Source of the DNA: Aquilutibacter rugosus
GTDB lineage: Bacteria > Pseudomonadota > Gammaproteobacteria > Xanthomonadales > Xanthomonadaceae
Assembly (NCBI RefSeq): GCF_036541335.1
Contig: NZ_JAZHBO010000001.1
Location: 62,001 to 126,000, forward strand
Length of the DNA: 64,000 nucleotides
Direction: 5' to 3'
The notes beneath the pieces were generated by a model. That model saw nothing but the letters and a program-made list of their open reading frames with translations, was not told the DNA's origin and searched no databases. Shown in pieces: positions 8,743 through 18,144 of the stretch. A program made the position numbers and the translations under genes. Positions within the stretch are counted from its first letter, which is position 1, and each line of letters starts with the position of its first letter.

Positions 8743-9183
8743 GTGAACACGTCGCCGTCTCTGTCGCACCCTGCCGTCCGCTGGCATATGCCGGTGGTGC
8801 TGGCGTTTGCGTCGGTGTGCTTTGCGGCGATGTGGGTGTTCTTTGCCGGCGCGACGGGGTCAACCTTATCCTGGCTGGCGGTTCTGGCCGCCATGGATCT
8901 GGCGTGGTTTATCCGCAAGCTGGGCTGGCCCTATAAGGATTCGCGCCCGGTGGTGACCATGCTGTTCACCGCCGCCACCATTGCGCTGGCCAACTACTGG
9001 ATGGCCTCGGTGCTCTACTCGCTGCAGCACAATCCAAACATCCTGCAGGCTCTGTCCCACGTCGGCGACCCGCAAATCCTGTTCAAGATTCGCCTGATGA
9101 ATACGGTAACTGACTGGTTCTGGTATGCCATGGCCCTGTTCATTGCCTCGATGCTGGCCAGTCGCCCCAATCGCGCCACCTGA
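8743..9183 (+). CDS. small integral membrane protein, unknown function
   Basis: About 146 residues with four hydrophobic segments (VVLAFASVCFAAMWVFFAGA, LAVLAAMDLAWFI, MLFTAATIALANYWMASVLY, WFWYAMALFIASMLA). Not recognized as a named family. The start is uncertain: TTG 8722, GTG 8737 and GTG 8743 are all in frame. GTG 8743 is chosen because TACAAT at 8701-8706 looks like a -10 box, which would leave almost no leader for TTG 8722. It lies 74 bp upstream of an ECF sigma factor gene in the same direction and may belong to that unit. Confidence 0.65.
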   Translation: MNTSPSLSHPAVRWHMPVVLAFASVCFAAMWVFFAGATGSTLSWLAVLAAMDLAWFIRKLGWPYKDSRPVVTMLFTAATIALANYWMASVLYSLQHNPNILQALSHVGDPQILFKIRLMNTVTDWFWYAMALFIASMLASRPNRAT

Positions 9184-9257
9184 ACGGTCGCCATCGCTTG
9201 CGCGCAGCACGTCAACCGAAGCCCGTGCGCTCCGTTGATGGGAGTGTGAATCCGCCG

Positions 9258-9806
9258 ATGCAAAAAACTCTGGATCTATTCTTTGCCGAAATCGGCCCGC
9301 GGGCGTTTCGTTTTGCCGAGCTTGGCTTGCGTAACCGAGATGACGCACTCGATGCCGTGCAGGATGCAATGCTCAAGATGATGCAGTATCGCGATGTGCC
9401 GGCCACCGAATGGACGCCAATCTTCTGGAAGATCCTGCGCAATCGCATCGTGGATTTTCAGCGTCGTGCCGGCTTGCGCCTGCGCTGGCTGACGCAACCC
9501 AAGAGCAACAACCACGAGGACTCTGACTGGGAGCCCGATTGGCAAGGCGTCGATCACGATGATCCCGCCGGGATGTTGCAGGCACGGCAAACCTATGCGG
9601 CGTTGGCAACGGCCTTGGCTGCCTTACCTGCGCGGCAGCGTGAGGCGTTTTATCTGCGCATCGTCGAACAGCTCGACGTGGCCCAGACCGCCGCCGTGAT
9701 GGGCTGTTCCGAGGGCTCGGTCAAGACCCACCTGTCGCGTGCGCGGCACGCCATTGATACCACTATCCAACCCGATGATTTATCCCCTAATTCACGCAGT
9801 CTTTAA
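9258..9806 (+). CDS. ECF-type RNA polymerase sigma factor
   Basis: A 182-residue sigma-70 family protein. Region 2 covers roughly residues 20-70 (AELGLRNRDDALDAVQDAMLKMM, then EWTPIFWKILRNRIVDFQRR). Region 4 is near 120-170 (LAALPARQREAFYLR, then AAVMGCSEGSVKTHLSRARHAI), the helix-turn-helix that reads the -35 element. The linker is long and charged (NNHEDSDWEPDWQG). It is followed after 3 nt by a DUF3619-like gene with one membrane helix and then a DUF3106 gene, an arrangement known from beta- and gammaproteobacteria. The membrane protein may act as anti-sigma; that is inference. Start ATG 9258 has GGAG 13 nt upstream. Confidence 0.9.
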   Translation: MQKTLDLFFAEIGPRAFRFAELGLRNRDDALDAVQDAMLKMMQYRDVPATEWTPIFWKILRNRIVDFQRRAGLRLRWLTQPKSNNHEDSDWEPDWQGVDHDDPAGMLQARQTYAALATALAALPARQREAFYLRIVEQLDVAQTAAVMGCSEGSVKTHLSRARHAIDTTIQPDDLSPNSRSL

Positions 9807-9809
9807 GCC

Positions 9810-10196
9810 ATGAATAACGACACTGTCATCCGCCAACTGTTCGACACTGCACATCAGCAGGTTTCGCTCAATACGCGTTACCGGCTAGAACAGATTCGTC
9901 ACAGCACACTGCGTCAGGACGCGGCGAGCACTGCCGCTGCGCCCAAACGCCCCCTGCGCCTGCTGTTCGGTGCCGGTGCCGTGGCCATGGCACTGTTCGC
10001 TGCCGCGCTGATACTACCCAACTACAAGATGGCCGCACGACAGGCCGCAGCACCCGTGGCGCAAGTCACCACGGACCCCGTGAGCCGGCAAGGCGCCGAC
10101 GTGTTGAACGTCGACGACTCGACGACGTGGGATGAAGATCCCGCGTTCTATGCCTGGTTGTCCTCGCCCGAGGCAACCGCGCTGGCCCAAAACTGA
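9810..10196 (+). CDS. DUF3619-like membrane protein, putative anti-sigma factor
   Basis: A 128-residue protein with a helical N-terminus (RQLFDTAHQQVSLNTRYRLE), one transmembrane helix near 52-70 (LFGAGAVAMALFAAALILP) and an acidic C-terminus (NVDDSTTWDEDPAFYAWLSS). The length, single helix and WDEDPAFYAWL-type tail agree with DUF3619 proteins encoded next to ECF sigma factors. It starts 3 nt after the sigma stop codon. Its likely role is to hold the sigma factor at the membrane through its N-terminal part, inferred from context. Confidence 0.75.
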   Translation: MNNDTVIRQLFDTAHQQVSLNTRYRLEQIRHSTLRQDAASTAAAPKRPLRLLFGAGAVAMALFAAALILPNYKMAARQAAAPVAQVTTDPVSRQGADVLNVDDSTTWDEDPAFYAWLSSPEATALAQN

Positions 10197-10216
10197 TTTC
10201 CATTTCGGAGTAACCC

Positions 10217-10726
10217 ATGAAAAAACGTAACTTTCTGTCTCTGGCCCTGATTGGCGCCATGTTCGCCGGCTCGGCCTTCGCTCAAACTGCAACGACTGGC
10301 GGCTGGGAACAATTGAACCCGACCCAGCGCGATCTGCTGACCGCCCAAATCCGTGATCGCTGGGACAAGGCCACGCCCGAACAGCGCACCCGCTGGCTGG
10401 AACACGCCTCCAAGTGGTCGCAGATGACGCCCGAACAACGCGCCGCTGCGCACAAGGGTCGCGGCAAGTTCCAAGCGATGTCCCCGGCCGCGCGCGAGGC
10501 CCGTCGCGCCGTGTTCTACAAGATGCAAAGCCTCAAAGAAACGGAACGCAAGGCGTTTCTGGATTCGTTCTTCAAGATGAGCGAGGCCGACCGCCTTGCC
10601 TGGGTCAAGGCCAATCCGGCTCCGGCCAATGTCCGCATCAAGATGCCTAAGCGTCCGCCTCATGGCCTGGGCATGGGAATGCCGAAACCGCCGGCACCGC
10701 CAGTGACGCCGCCGCCCGCCAAGTAA
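10217..10726 (+). CDS. exported DUF3106 domain protein
   Basis: A 169-residue protein with a clear signal peptide (MKKRNFLSLALIGAMFAG, cleavage after SAFA). The mature part has Trp/Glu-rich helical repeats typical of DUF3106 (GGWEQLNPTQRDLLTAQIRD, then KWSQMTPEQRAAAHKG) and a Pro-rich end. It sits 20 nt after the DUF3619-like gene with a Shine-Dalgarno GGAG, and the unit ends in a strong terminator. Probably a periplasmic protein controlled by, or signalling to, the upstream sigma factor. Function unknown. Confidence 0.85.
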   Translation: MKKRNFLSLALIGAMFAGSAFAQTATTGGWEQLNPTQRDLLTAQIRDRWDKATPEQRTRWLEHASKWSQMTPEQRAAAHKGRGKFQAMSPAAREARRAVFYKMQSLKETERKAFLDSFFKMSEADRLAWVKANPAPANVRIKMPKRPPHGLGMGMPKPPAPPVTPPPAK

Positions 10727-10754
10727 CACTGCTTTCGCGCTGGTCGAGAGCGCG

Positions 10755-10800
10755 TGCCCTCGCCGACTCCATGCTCTCGGAGTGGCGGGGGCTTTTTTTT
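10755..10800 (+). terminator. rho-independent terminator after the sigma operon
   Basis: GCCCTCGCCGACTCC and GGAGTGGCGGGGGC form a 14-bp stem with one bulge and one wobble pair, followed by eight T residues. It ends the sigma/DUF3619/DUF3106 unit; tsaB ends convergently on the other side. Confidence 0.88.
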
Positions 10801-11503
10801 ACAGCTTTTCGCCCTGTTCGCGTTCGGCGATAGTCAATGCCACGCGGTTGCGCAGGTACGCAGGCTCGACCTGTTCCGGCAAGCTCAGACGACCCGCCGC
10901 GATCTCGACATCGGCCAAGGTCATCACATCGGTCGCATGCGGCAAGGCCGTCGCATCGTTCGCGCAATCCGCGGGCAAGCGTTGGCGCAAGGTGCCTTCG
11001 ACGGCATCAATACCGGTGCCGACCACATGCCAGCCGGCATCAATACCGCTTAGATCCAAGTTCGAAGGCGCCACTACCTGGGCCGCACCTACGGGCATCA
11101 GGACGCCATCGCGCCAGGCAAAGCGAGCGGCATAGACTTCGCCCATGCGTGCATCAATGACCGCCAGAATGCGTTGCGCGCCGGAAATACGTACAGCACC
11201 CATGGCCAACGCGGCCAAAGTCGAGACACCGATCAGCGGCACGTTGAGCGCCAGCGCCATGCCCTGCGCGACCGAGAGTCCCAGACGCACTCCGGTGAAT
11301 GCACCGGGGCCGATGCTGACGGCGATGGCCTGCAAGTCACGACGATTCACGCCGGCATCGAGCAATAACCCATCGGTCCACGGCAGGATCCATTCGGCCT
11401 GCTTGCGCGCCGCGATTTCGTGCCGCTCCCAAATGCGATCGCCATCGCGAACGGCCAAGGACAAGGCCTCGGTGGCCGTTTCAATCGCCAGTATTGGATT
11501 CAT
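10799..11503 (-). CDS. tsaB: tRNA threonylcarbamoyladenosine synthesis protein TsaB
   Basis: Partner of TsaD in making t6A37 in tRNAs that read ANN codons. The 234-residue product has the family N-terminus (ILAIETATEALSLAV) and the signatures LQAIAVSIGPGAFTGVRLGL and MALALNVPLIGVSTLAAL. The start overlaps the end of the upstream yoaA gene by 23 nt. The yoaA-tsaB pairing is also found in E. coli. Confidence 0.94.
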   Translation of the reverse strand: MNPILAIETATEALSLAVRDGDRIWERHEIAARKQAEWILPWTDGLLLDAGVNRRDLQAIAVSIGPGAFTGVRLGLSVAQGMALALNVPLIGVSTLAALAMGAVRISGAQRILAVIDARMGEVYAARFAWRDGVLMPVGAAQVVAPSNLDLSGIDAGWHVVGTGIDAVEGTLRQRLPADCANDATALPHATDVMTLADVEIAAGRLSLPEQVEPAYLRNRVALTIAEREQGEKL

Positions 11504-13415
11504 TAAAAAACTCCTGCACGTCCTGTAGTTGCCGCGTCAGACGCATAGTCGGCAAGGAATGGATAAATCGGCGGCCATAGGATTTGCCGAGCAATCGCGG
11601 ATCGGCAATAACCAGCACGCCGCGATCGGTCTCGCTGCGAATCAGACGGCCCGCAGCCTGCTTGGTCGCAATCACGGCTTGCGGCACCTGTTCATCGGCG
11701 AACGGGTTGCCGCCACGGTTGCGAATATCCTCCTGCCGCGCCACTAAAACCGGATCATCGGGCGGTGCAAACGGCAACTTATCAATGACTACCACGCTCA
11801 AGGCGTCCCCAACCACATCCACGCCTTCGCGGAACGTAGCCGTACCGAGCAGGACGCCGTTGCCGGATTTCCGGAACCCGTCGAGTAACGCGTTCTTGGC
11901 GCCTTCGCCCTGCACGAACAAAGGCCACGGGCCGTCCTTGAGCAAGGCATGGGCCTTGCGCAGATTGGCATGCGAGGCAAACAGCAGGAACGCACGCCCC
12001 TTGCTGGCCTCGAGCACGGGCCTTACGGCATCAATCACAGCGGCCATGAAATCGCGATCGGACGGATCCGGCAGATTTGGCGGCACGTACAGCAAGGACT
12101 GCTCATCCCATCGGAATGGCGAGGGCGCGATCAGCGTGCGCGGCTCATTCATGCCCATTTTTTCGGTGTAATGCGTAAACGAAGTGTCGACCGCGAGGGT
12201 CGCCGACGTCATGATCCAACTGGCCTGCGTCTGCTCGCGCTGATTGCGCAGCGAGTCACTGACATCCATCGGCGTATAGCGCAGACGGAAACTGTGCTGC
12301 CCCAGCTCAAACCAGTACACGCCGTTACTGCGCTGCGCACCGGTCCAGTCGGCCAGCGTATCGAGATGATCCCGGCAACGCTCCGCACAGCGCAGCAGGC
12401 CCGGAGTCTGATCGGCCACTGCCTGCAACTGCTCGAGTAAACCGACTAACGCGTCCTTGAGTTCATCGAGTCCCTCCGACGCCGTCGGCCACTGCATGAA
12501 CGCATCGCGCGGTCCTTTGGCCGGCAGACCGTCCATGCGCTTGCGTGCCTGCCGCAAGGCTGACAGCACGCCATCCACACGCGGGCGCACCAGGGCCAAG
12601 GTACCCGAGGCCTGTTCCGCTTCACGAATGGCATCGCGCCCGACTTCGGCGACGGCATTGCCGCTGACCACACTGCCGAGAAACTGACCGGCCAACTCGG
12701 GCAACTGATGGGCCTCGTCGATCACAAAGACTTGCGCATCGGGCAGCACCTGCCCCATGCCGGTGTCCTTGAGACTCAGGTCGGCCAGCAGCAGATGGTG
12801 ATTGACGACGACCACATCGGCAGCTAGCGCACGCTGACGCGCCTTGACCACAAAGCAATCTTCGTAGAACTCGCAATCGGTACCCAGACAACTGTCGGCG
12901 GTGGAGCTCACCTGCGACAGAATGCGCGCGCCCTCAGGGATGCTACTGAGCTCGTTGAAATCGCCGAACTGCGTGCGTTTGGCCCAAGTGCGAATGGCGC
13001 CGAACTGCTGCACCTCGGCCGGCGAGGCAAACAGATCTCGCTGGTTGGCCGTATTCAGACGATGCAGGCACAGATAGTTAGCACGCCCTTTGAGCAGCGC
13101 CGAACGGAACCCGACACCCAGCGCCTCGCGCACTCGCGGCAAATCGCGCTGATGCAGCTGGTCCTGTAGCGCCTTGGTCCCTGTCGAAAGGATCGCCTTG
13201 CGACCCGACAGAATCACCGGCACCAGATACGCAAACGTCTTACCGGTACCGGTACCGGCCTCGGAGACCAGTTCGGCGCTATCCTCGATCGCGTCGGCAA
13301 TCGCCGCCGCCAGATCCTGCTGCGCCAGACGTGGCGTGAAGTTTGGCAGCGCCTGCACCAGTTCACCCGAACTGCCCAGCGCGGCGCGGCTGCGCTGAGC
13401 CAGATCACCCGTCAT
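11481..13415 (-). CDS. yoaA: XPD/DinG-family ATP-dependent DNA helicase YoaA
   Basis: A 644-residue superfamily 2 Fe-S helicase of the DinG/YoaA branch. Walker A is SEAGTGTGKTFAYLVP near residue 59. Cysteines in the segment SCLGTDCEFYEDCFVV fit the Fe-S cluster, and the DEAH box is VFVIDEAHQLPEL. The C-terminal helicase domain contains GTATFREGVDVVG and QAAGRLIRSETDRGVLVIAD. YoaA in E. coli works with HolC in repair of stalled replication. It overlaps mrcB by 4 nt and tsaB by 23 nt, forming a tight operon. Confidence 0.92.
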   Translation of the reverse strand: MTGDLAQRSRAALGSSGELVQALPNFTPRLAQQDLAAAIADAIEDSAELVSEAGTGTGKTFAYLVPVILSGRKAILSTGTKALQDQLHQRDLPRVREALGVGFRSALLKGRANYLCLHRLNTANQRDLFASPAEVQQFGAIRTWAKRTQFGDFNELSSIPEGARILSQVSSTADSCLGTDCEFYEDCFVVKARQRALAADVVVVNHHLLLADLSLKDTGMGQVLPDAQVFVIDEAHQLPELAGQFLGSVVSGNAVAEVGRDAIREAEQASGTLALVRPRVDGVLSALRQARKRMDGLPAKGPRDAFMQWPTASEGLDELKDALVGLLEQLQAVADQTPGLLRCAERCRDHLDTLADWTGAQRSNGVYWFELGQHSFRLRYTPMDVSDSLRNQREQTQASWIMTSATLAVDTSFTHYTEKMGMNEPRTLIAPSPFRWDEQSLLYVPPNLPDPSDRDFMAAVIDAVRPVLEASKGRAFLLFASHANLRKAHALLKDGPWPLFVQGEGAKNALLDGFRKSGNGVLLGTATFREGVDVVGDALSVVVIDKLPFAPPDDPVLVARQEDIRNRGGNPFADEQVPQAVIATKQAAGRLIRSETDRGVLVIADPRLLGKSYGRRFIHSLPTMRLTRQLQDVQEFFNESNTGD

Positions 13416-15889
13416 TTCGGTTGCGGACCCTGCGCAGGTTCCGACGCATTGGCCGGTGGTGGGGAAGGCGGCTCCGAACCGGAATCACCGCCGCCAAAGA
13501 TGGAATTCATGAACTCTCCAACACGGTCGCGGACTTCGTCGACCGTAGAGGAAACCGGATCACTGACGGCCGGTACGTTCGGACAGGCTATCATCGGCGG
13601 TGTATATCCGGTGACGAACGGCAGACGACGTGCACCCGGGCAATCTGCGGGCACGGTATCGGCGCCAATGACTGCGGCGTATTCGATGCCCTGATTGGTC
13701 AGGCCCAAGGGCAACGTGGGCAAACGCTTGAACAGATTCGACCACACGCGCATGCCGCCTGTCGCGCCGTAAAGGCCGGTTTGCTGATTGCGGTCGTTGC
13801 CGACCCAGCTTACGGCCAGGTGAGAGCCCGTCCAGCCGGCGTACCAGGAGTCGCGGCTGTCGTTCGACGTACCGGTCTTTCCGGCGGCATTCAAGCGCCC
13901 CAGACCGTCGGCCTGCAGCTGGCGCGCGGTTCCGCTACGCACCGCCTCCTGTAGCGCATAGGTCACCAGTTCGGCTGCAGTCGAATCACCCAACGGCGGA
14001 GCAGCGGCCTTGGTGTCGTAACGGCTGATGGCCATACCGCGCGCATCGAGCACACCACGCACTGCATGCAGACTCTGCACTTTGCCGTGACTGGCCAGGA
14101 ACTGATACAACTGCGCCATCGCATACGGACTTTGCTCGGTTGCACCCAGAATCACCGACGGATTGCTGGTGCCCTGAATACCGGCCAAGGCCAGCATCAG
14201 CTTATTGAGCCGCGCCACGCCAATGTCCATGCCGACGCGCACCGTGCTCTGGTTATACGAGTTGGCCAGCGCATCAATCATGCGGACCGAACCGTGACTG
14301 CGACCGTCGGAGTTCTTGGGTTGCCACACTTGGCCGTTACCCAGATCCACACGCACCGGATCGTCGTTAAGCCACGTGCCCAAGTTGTATTTCGAAGGTT
14401 CGCCCAGCGCCAGCAAGTACACGAACGGCTTGAGCAGAGAGCCCACCGGTCGCTGCGCCTGCACCGCGCGGTTATAGCCCGCCACGTTGTAATCGTGCGC
14501 ACCGACTACGGCCAGCACATCGCCGGTCTGCACATCGGTCACGACCGTGCCCGTTTCCAGTGACGGACGACCCTTGGTTTGCAGCGATTTCAGCGTCGCC
14601 GCCACCGCGGATTCGGTATAGGCCTGCGCGCTTGGCGACATGCCCGACATCACCGACAGGCCCTGACCGGAGATCGCATTTTCATCGTAGTCACGTGCCA
14701 ACTGGCGACGGACCAGATCAACATACGCCGGGAAGCGATTGGCGAACGACTGTCCCGGTGTCTTGCTGACATCGAGCGGTGCCTGCGTGGCCCGGTTGTA
14801 CTGCGCCTCGGTGATCAGTTGCGTCTCGCGCATTTCACCCAGCACGAAATTGCGGCGCTCTAAGGCACGCTCGGGATGTTTGCGCGGATCGTAATACGAA
14901 GGCCCTTTGACCATACCGATCAGCAGCGCAATCTGATGCGGCTCCAGATCCTTGAGATCCTTGCCGAACCAGAATTCAGCACCGGAAGCGACACCCATGA
15001 TCGGATTGTTACCGCGCTGGCCCAGGAACACCTGATTGAAGTACGCCTCGAGAATGGTGCGCTTGTCGTAGCGCGCCTCGAGCAGCAGTGCGTACAGAAT
15101 TTCCTTGAATTTACGGCTATACGTCTGTTCTTTGCCGATGCCGAGCAAACCCGAACGGGCCAGCTGCTGCGTCAGCGTACTGCCACCGCCGACAATTTCA
15201 CCGGCGACCATGTTCTTGAATACGGCACGCGCCAAGCCACCGAAATCGATGCCGATGTGATGATTGAAATCGCGATCTTCGACGGCCTGTAAACCGGTGA
15301 CCAACAACTCGGGCACTTCGTCAATGCGGACCAGACGACGCTCTTCCTGCATCTTGCCGTACAGCGTGGCAATGCGAGCGGGATCCAATCGTGCAGCCCG
15401 CAGTTCGGTCCGGGCCGAGGCATCGCGCAAATCGACGACCTTGCCTTCGGACAGGGTCAGTTCGACTTTTTTAGGAAGGATGCGGCCATCCACATCGTTG
15501 TAACCACGGCTGGAGATAACCCAACGGCTACCCTCCTGCAAATACGTGCCGGGACGCAGGCCATCGCCGGGATAGTACGAGGCAGCATTGAGTTCGGTCT
15601 TGAGCGAGGCATCATCGAGCGGGATACCGGGCGCCACCAGCAGGGGACGTGCAAACACGCGTGTCGGAACCTGCCACTGCAGCTTGCCGAAGCGCTCCGT
15701 GACCTGGCCGTTGAGATACAGCACGTAGGGCAGCAGAAAGCCAAGACCCAAGGCGGTTACCGTCACGCCGATGCGCAACAGGCGCGACAGCCAGCTCGGG
15801 CCCTCGTCGTAATCTGCCCACTCGTCGTCCGCGTCCGGTGCAACGTCGTCGTAATCGGGGTCGCGGTCAATTGGTTGCACTGGAGCCAA
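13412..15889 (-). CDS. mrcB: bifunctional penicillin-binding protein 1B
   Basis: Polymerizes and cross-links peptidoglycan. The 825-residue product has an acidic cytoplasmic tail, one membrane helix near 38-58, a UB2H-like region at about 75-150 and a GT51 glycosyltransferase domain with catalytic E204 (AVEDRDFNHHIGID) and GGGSTLTQQLARS. The transpeptidase domain has S484-x-x-K (GSLLKPF), SYN near 544 and KTG at 671. A low-complexity acidic/Pro tail closes it. Layout and length match PBP1B rather than PBP1A. Confidence 0.94.
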   Translation of the reverse strand: MAPVQPIDRDPDYDDVAPDADDEWADYDEGPSWLSRLLRIGVTVTALGLGFLLPYVLYLNGQVTERFGKLQWQVPTRVFARPLLVAPGIPLDDASLKTELNAASYYPGDGLRPGTYLQEGSRWVISSRGYNDVDGRILPKKVELTLSEGKVVDLRDASARTELRAARLDPARIATLYGKMQEERRLVRIDEVPELLVTGLQAVEDRDFNHHIGIDFGGLARAVFKNMVAGEIVGGGSTLTQQLARSGLLGIGKEQTYSRKFKEILYALLLEARYDKRTILEAYFNQVFLGQRGNNPIMGVASGAEFWFGKDLKDLEPHQIALLIGMVKGPSYYDPRKHPERALERRNFVLGEMRETQLITEAQYNRATQAPLDVSKTPGQSFANRFPAYVDLVRRQLARDYDENAISGQGLSVMSGMSPSAQAYTESAVAATLKSLQTKGRPSLETGTVVTDVQTGDVLAVVGAHDYNVAGYNRAVQAQRPVGSLLKPFVYLLALGEPSKYNLGTWLNDDPVRVDLGNGQVWQPKNSDGRSHGSVRMIDALANSYNQSTVRVGMDIGVARLNKLMLALAGIQGTSNPSVILGATEQSPYAMAQLYQFLASHGKVQSLHAVRGVLDARGMAISRYDTKAAAPPLGDSTAAELVTYALQEAVRSGTARQLQADGLGRLNAAGKTGTSNDSRDSWYAGWTGSHLAVSWVGNDRNQQTGLYGATGGMRVWSNLFKRLPTLPLGLTNQGIEYAAVIGADTVPADCPGARRLPFVTGYTPPMIACPNVPAVSDPVSSTVDEVRDRVGEFMNSIFGGGDSGSEPPSPPPANASEPAQGPQPK

Positions 15890-15915
15890 ACGTTCTACGG
15901 GGAATGCGGTTCAGT

Positions 15916-18096
15916 CTAGCGCAGGTGCCGCCGGAACGCATGGTGCACGCCCGGCAAGGCCGCCAGACGGCCCAGAACCTTGGCCAACTGCTCGAAATCC
16001 GAAACGCGCAAACGCAGCACCACGCGCACCTGACCCTGACGACCGTGGCGCTCGCTGTTGACCATCACCACCGGCGTATCGGCCGAAGCCAGCGTATCGC
16101 TGATGTCCTTGAGCAGGAAGCGTCGGTCGGTGGCATCGACTTCGATATCGACTTCCTGCCGATCACGGACGGAGACACCCCACTCGACCGCCAGCACGCG
16201 CTCCGGATTGCGTTCGCGCAGTCGCAGCAGCGACCCGCAGTCGGGCCGGTGAACACTGATGCCACGCCCCTTGGTCAGATAGCCGACGATGGGCTCGCCG
16301 CGCACCGGCTGGCAGCACTTGGCCACCTGCACCAGCAGATTGCCCTCGCCGCCGACCACAAACGGCGTCTGCGTTGCCGGCATGGGCTTGGCCCGCTTAA
16401 AGACCACGCTGCCGTCGGCGGGCAATGCATCGGCAGGACGATCGCGCTCGCGTTCGGCCTCCTGCACGGCACGAGCCACTTGCGAGGGCCCGACATCGCC
16501 CAGCGCCACCAGCACCTGCAGATCGCCCTCGGTGGCAGCATTGAACTTGCCCAACACCTCACGCAAGTCGGCATTGAGCAGACCCACGCGACGCAGTTCC
16601 TTGTCGAGCATTTCCTTGCCCGCGACCAGATTACGCTCACGGTCGAGCTTGTTGAACCAGGCCCGCACCTTGCCGCGCGAACGCTGACTGGCCAGAAACC
16701 CGTTGGCCTCGACCAGCCAATCGCGACGAGGTTCCGATACCTTGCCCGTCAGGATCTCGACGCGATCACCGGTCTTGAGCGGCGCATCGAGATTGACGAT
16801 GTTGCCGTTGACCTTGGCGCCGCGTGTGCGGTGACCTACCTCGGTGTGGACGTGATACGCGAAATCGAGCGGCGTGCCACCGACCGGCAGATCCACCACC
16901 TCGCCCTTAGGCGTCAGCACGTAGATGCGGTCTTCTTCGAGTTCATTTTTCAAGGCGCCGCCGAGCTCATCGGGCGACTGATCGAGCAGTGAACGCATCC
17001 ACGCGATCTTGCGATCGAGCGCGGCATCGTTACCGCTGCCCTCTTTGTAACGCCAGTGCGCCGCCACACCCAGCTCGGCCTTGTCGTGCATATCAAAGGT
17101 GCGAATCTGCACCTCGAGCGTCTTACCCTGTGGCCCGATCACTGCGGTATGCAGCGAGCGATAGTCATTGCGTTTGGGCCGCGCGATGTAATCGTCAAAC
17201 TCTGACGGAATCGGCAGCCACAGCGAGTGCACGATACCGAGCGCGGTGTAGCAGGCGGTGACATCGCTAACCAGAATCCGCACCGCACGCAAATCGTACA
17301 GCTCACCGATCGGCGCATCCTTGCGTGACATCTTTTTCCAGATGCTGTAGATGTGCTTGGGGCGGCCCAGGACCTTGGCCTGCAGGCCCTGCGCGTCGAG
17401 CGCCTCCTGCAGGTCCCGGGTGACATCGGCAATAAAGCGCTCACGGTCAATGCGTTTTTCGTCGAGCAGCTTGGCGATGCGAATGTAGGTCTCGGGTTCG
17501 GTATGCCGCAGCACCAGATCCTCGAGCTCCCATTTGAGTTGCCAGATGCCCAGACGATTTGCTAATGGCGCATGGATATCGCGCGTGAGTTCAATCAGCG
17601 ACGAGCGCTGCGACTCCGGAAACTGCGCGATGTGCCGCATCCGAGCCAGCTGTCGCGCCAGCAGAATCAGCACCACCCGCAGGTCTTTGACCAGCGCCAG
17701 CAGCAGTGACCGTAAGCCCTCGCTGTTGCGCGCACCGGTACTGCCATCGTGCAGATCGCTGACTTGGCGCGCGGCGATTTGTCCCTCTAGCAGCGTCCGT
17801 AGCGAAGCACTGATGGGCATGGCCTGCTGCAAGGCCATTTGTCGGTGCAGGATGGCAGCGAGCAGCAACTCGGACTCGGCATTGAGCGTAGCCAGCAGGG
17901 CCAGCGTGTCAGACACCACCGCGGTCTCGAGCGCATCGGGCGCGGCGACACCTGTGCGTTCGATGGCGGACTCTAGCACCATGGCATGTGGCGCATTCAG
18001 GCCGGCCTTGCGGGCAGCGTTCAGCACCGACTGCCAGGTCGGCTGAACGGAATTGGATGCGGGGTCGGTCGGGACGACCGGCGGCGAGAGATTCAC
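15916..18096 (-). CDS. relA: RelA-type (p)ppGpp synthetase
   Basis: Makes (p)ppGpp during amino-acid starvation. The 726-residue protein has an N-terminal HD-like region whose HD hydrolase dyad is missing (AAILHRQMALQQ), and a synthetase domain with KKMSRKDAPIGELYDLRAVR. The motif SEFDDYIARPKRNDYRSLHT is the acidic EFDD type typical of monofunctional RelA rather than the basic type of bifunctional SpoT/Rel. TGS (IYVLTPKGEVVDLPVGGTPL), zinc-finger-like and ACT regions follow. It should therefore synthesize but not hydrolyse alarmone. Divergent from the small exported protein gene at 18145. Confidence 0.93.
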   Translation of the reverse strand: MNLSPPVVPTDPASNSVQPTWQSVLNAARKAGLNAPHAMVLESAIERTGVAAPDALETAVVSDTLALLATLNAESELLLAAILHRQMALQQAMPISASLRTLLEGQIAARQVSDLHDGSTGARNSEGLRSLLLALVKDLRVVLILLARQLARMRHIAQFPESQRSSLIELTRDIHAPLANRLGIWQLKWELEDLVLRHTEPETYIRIAKLLDEKRIDRERFIADVTRDLQEALDAQGLQAKVLGRPKHIYSIWKKMSRKDAPIGELYDLRAVRILVSDVTACYTALGIVHSLWLPIPSEFDDYIARPKRNDYRSLHTAVIGPQGKTLEVQIRTFDMHDKAELGVAAHWRYKEGSGNDAALDRKIAWMRSLLDQSPDELGGALKNELEEDRIYVLTPKGEVVDLPVGGTPLDFAYHVHTEVGHRTRGAKVNGNIVNLDAPLKTGDRVEILTGKVSEPRRDWLVEANGFLASQRSRGKVRAWFNKLDRERNLVAGKEMLDKELRRVGLLNADLREVLGKFNAATEGDLQVLVALGDVGPSQVARAVQEAERERDRPADALPADGSVVFKRAKPMPATQTPFVVGGEGNLLVQVAKCCQPVRGEPIVGYLTKGRGISVHRPDCGSLLRLRERNPERVLAVEWGVSVRDRQEVDIEVDATDRRFLLKDISDTLASADTPVVMVNSERHGRQGQVRVVLRLRVSDFEQLAKVLGRLAALPGVHHAFRRHLR

Positions 18097-18144
18097 GGCT
18101 GGAACAGACTACACTTGAAGCCTTCAGACTATCAGGATTCGTCC

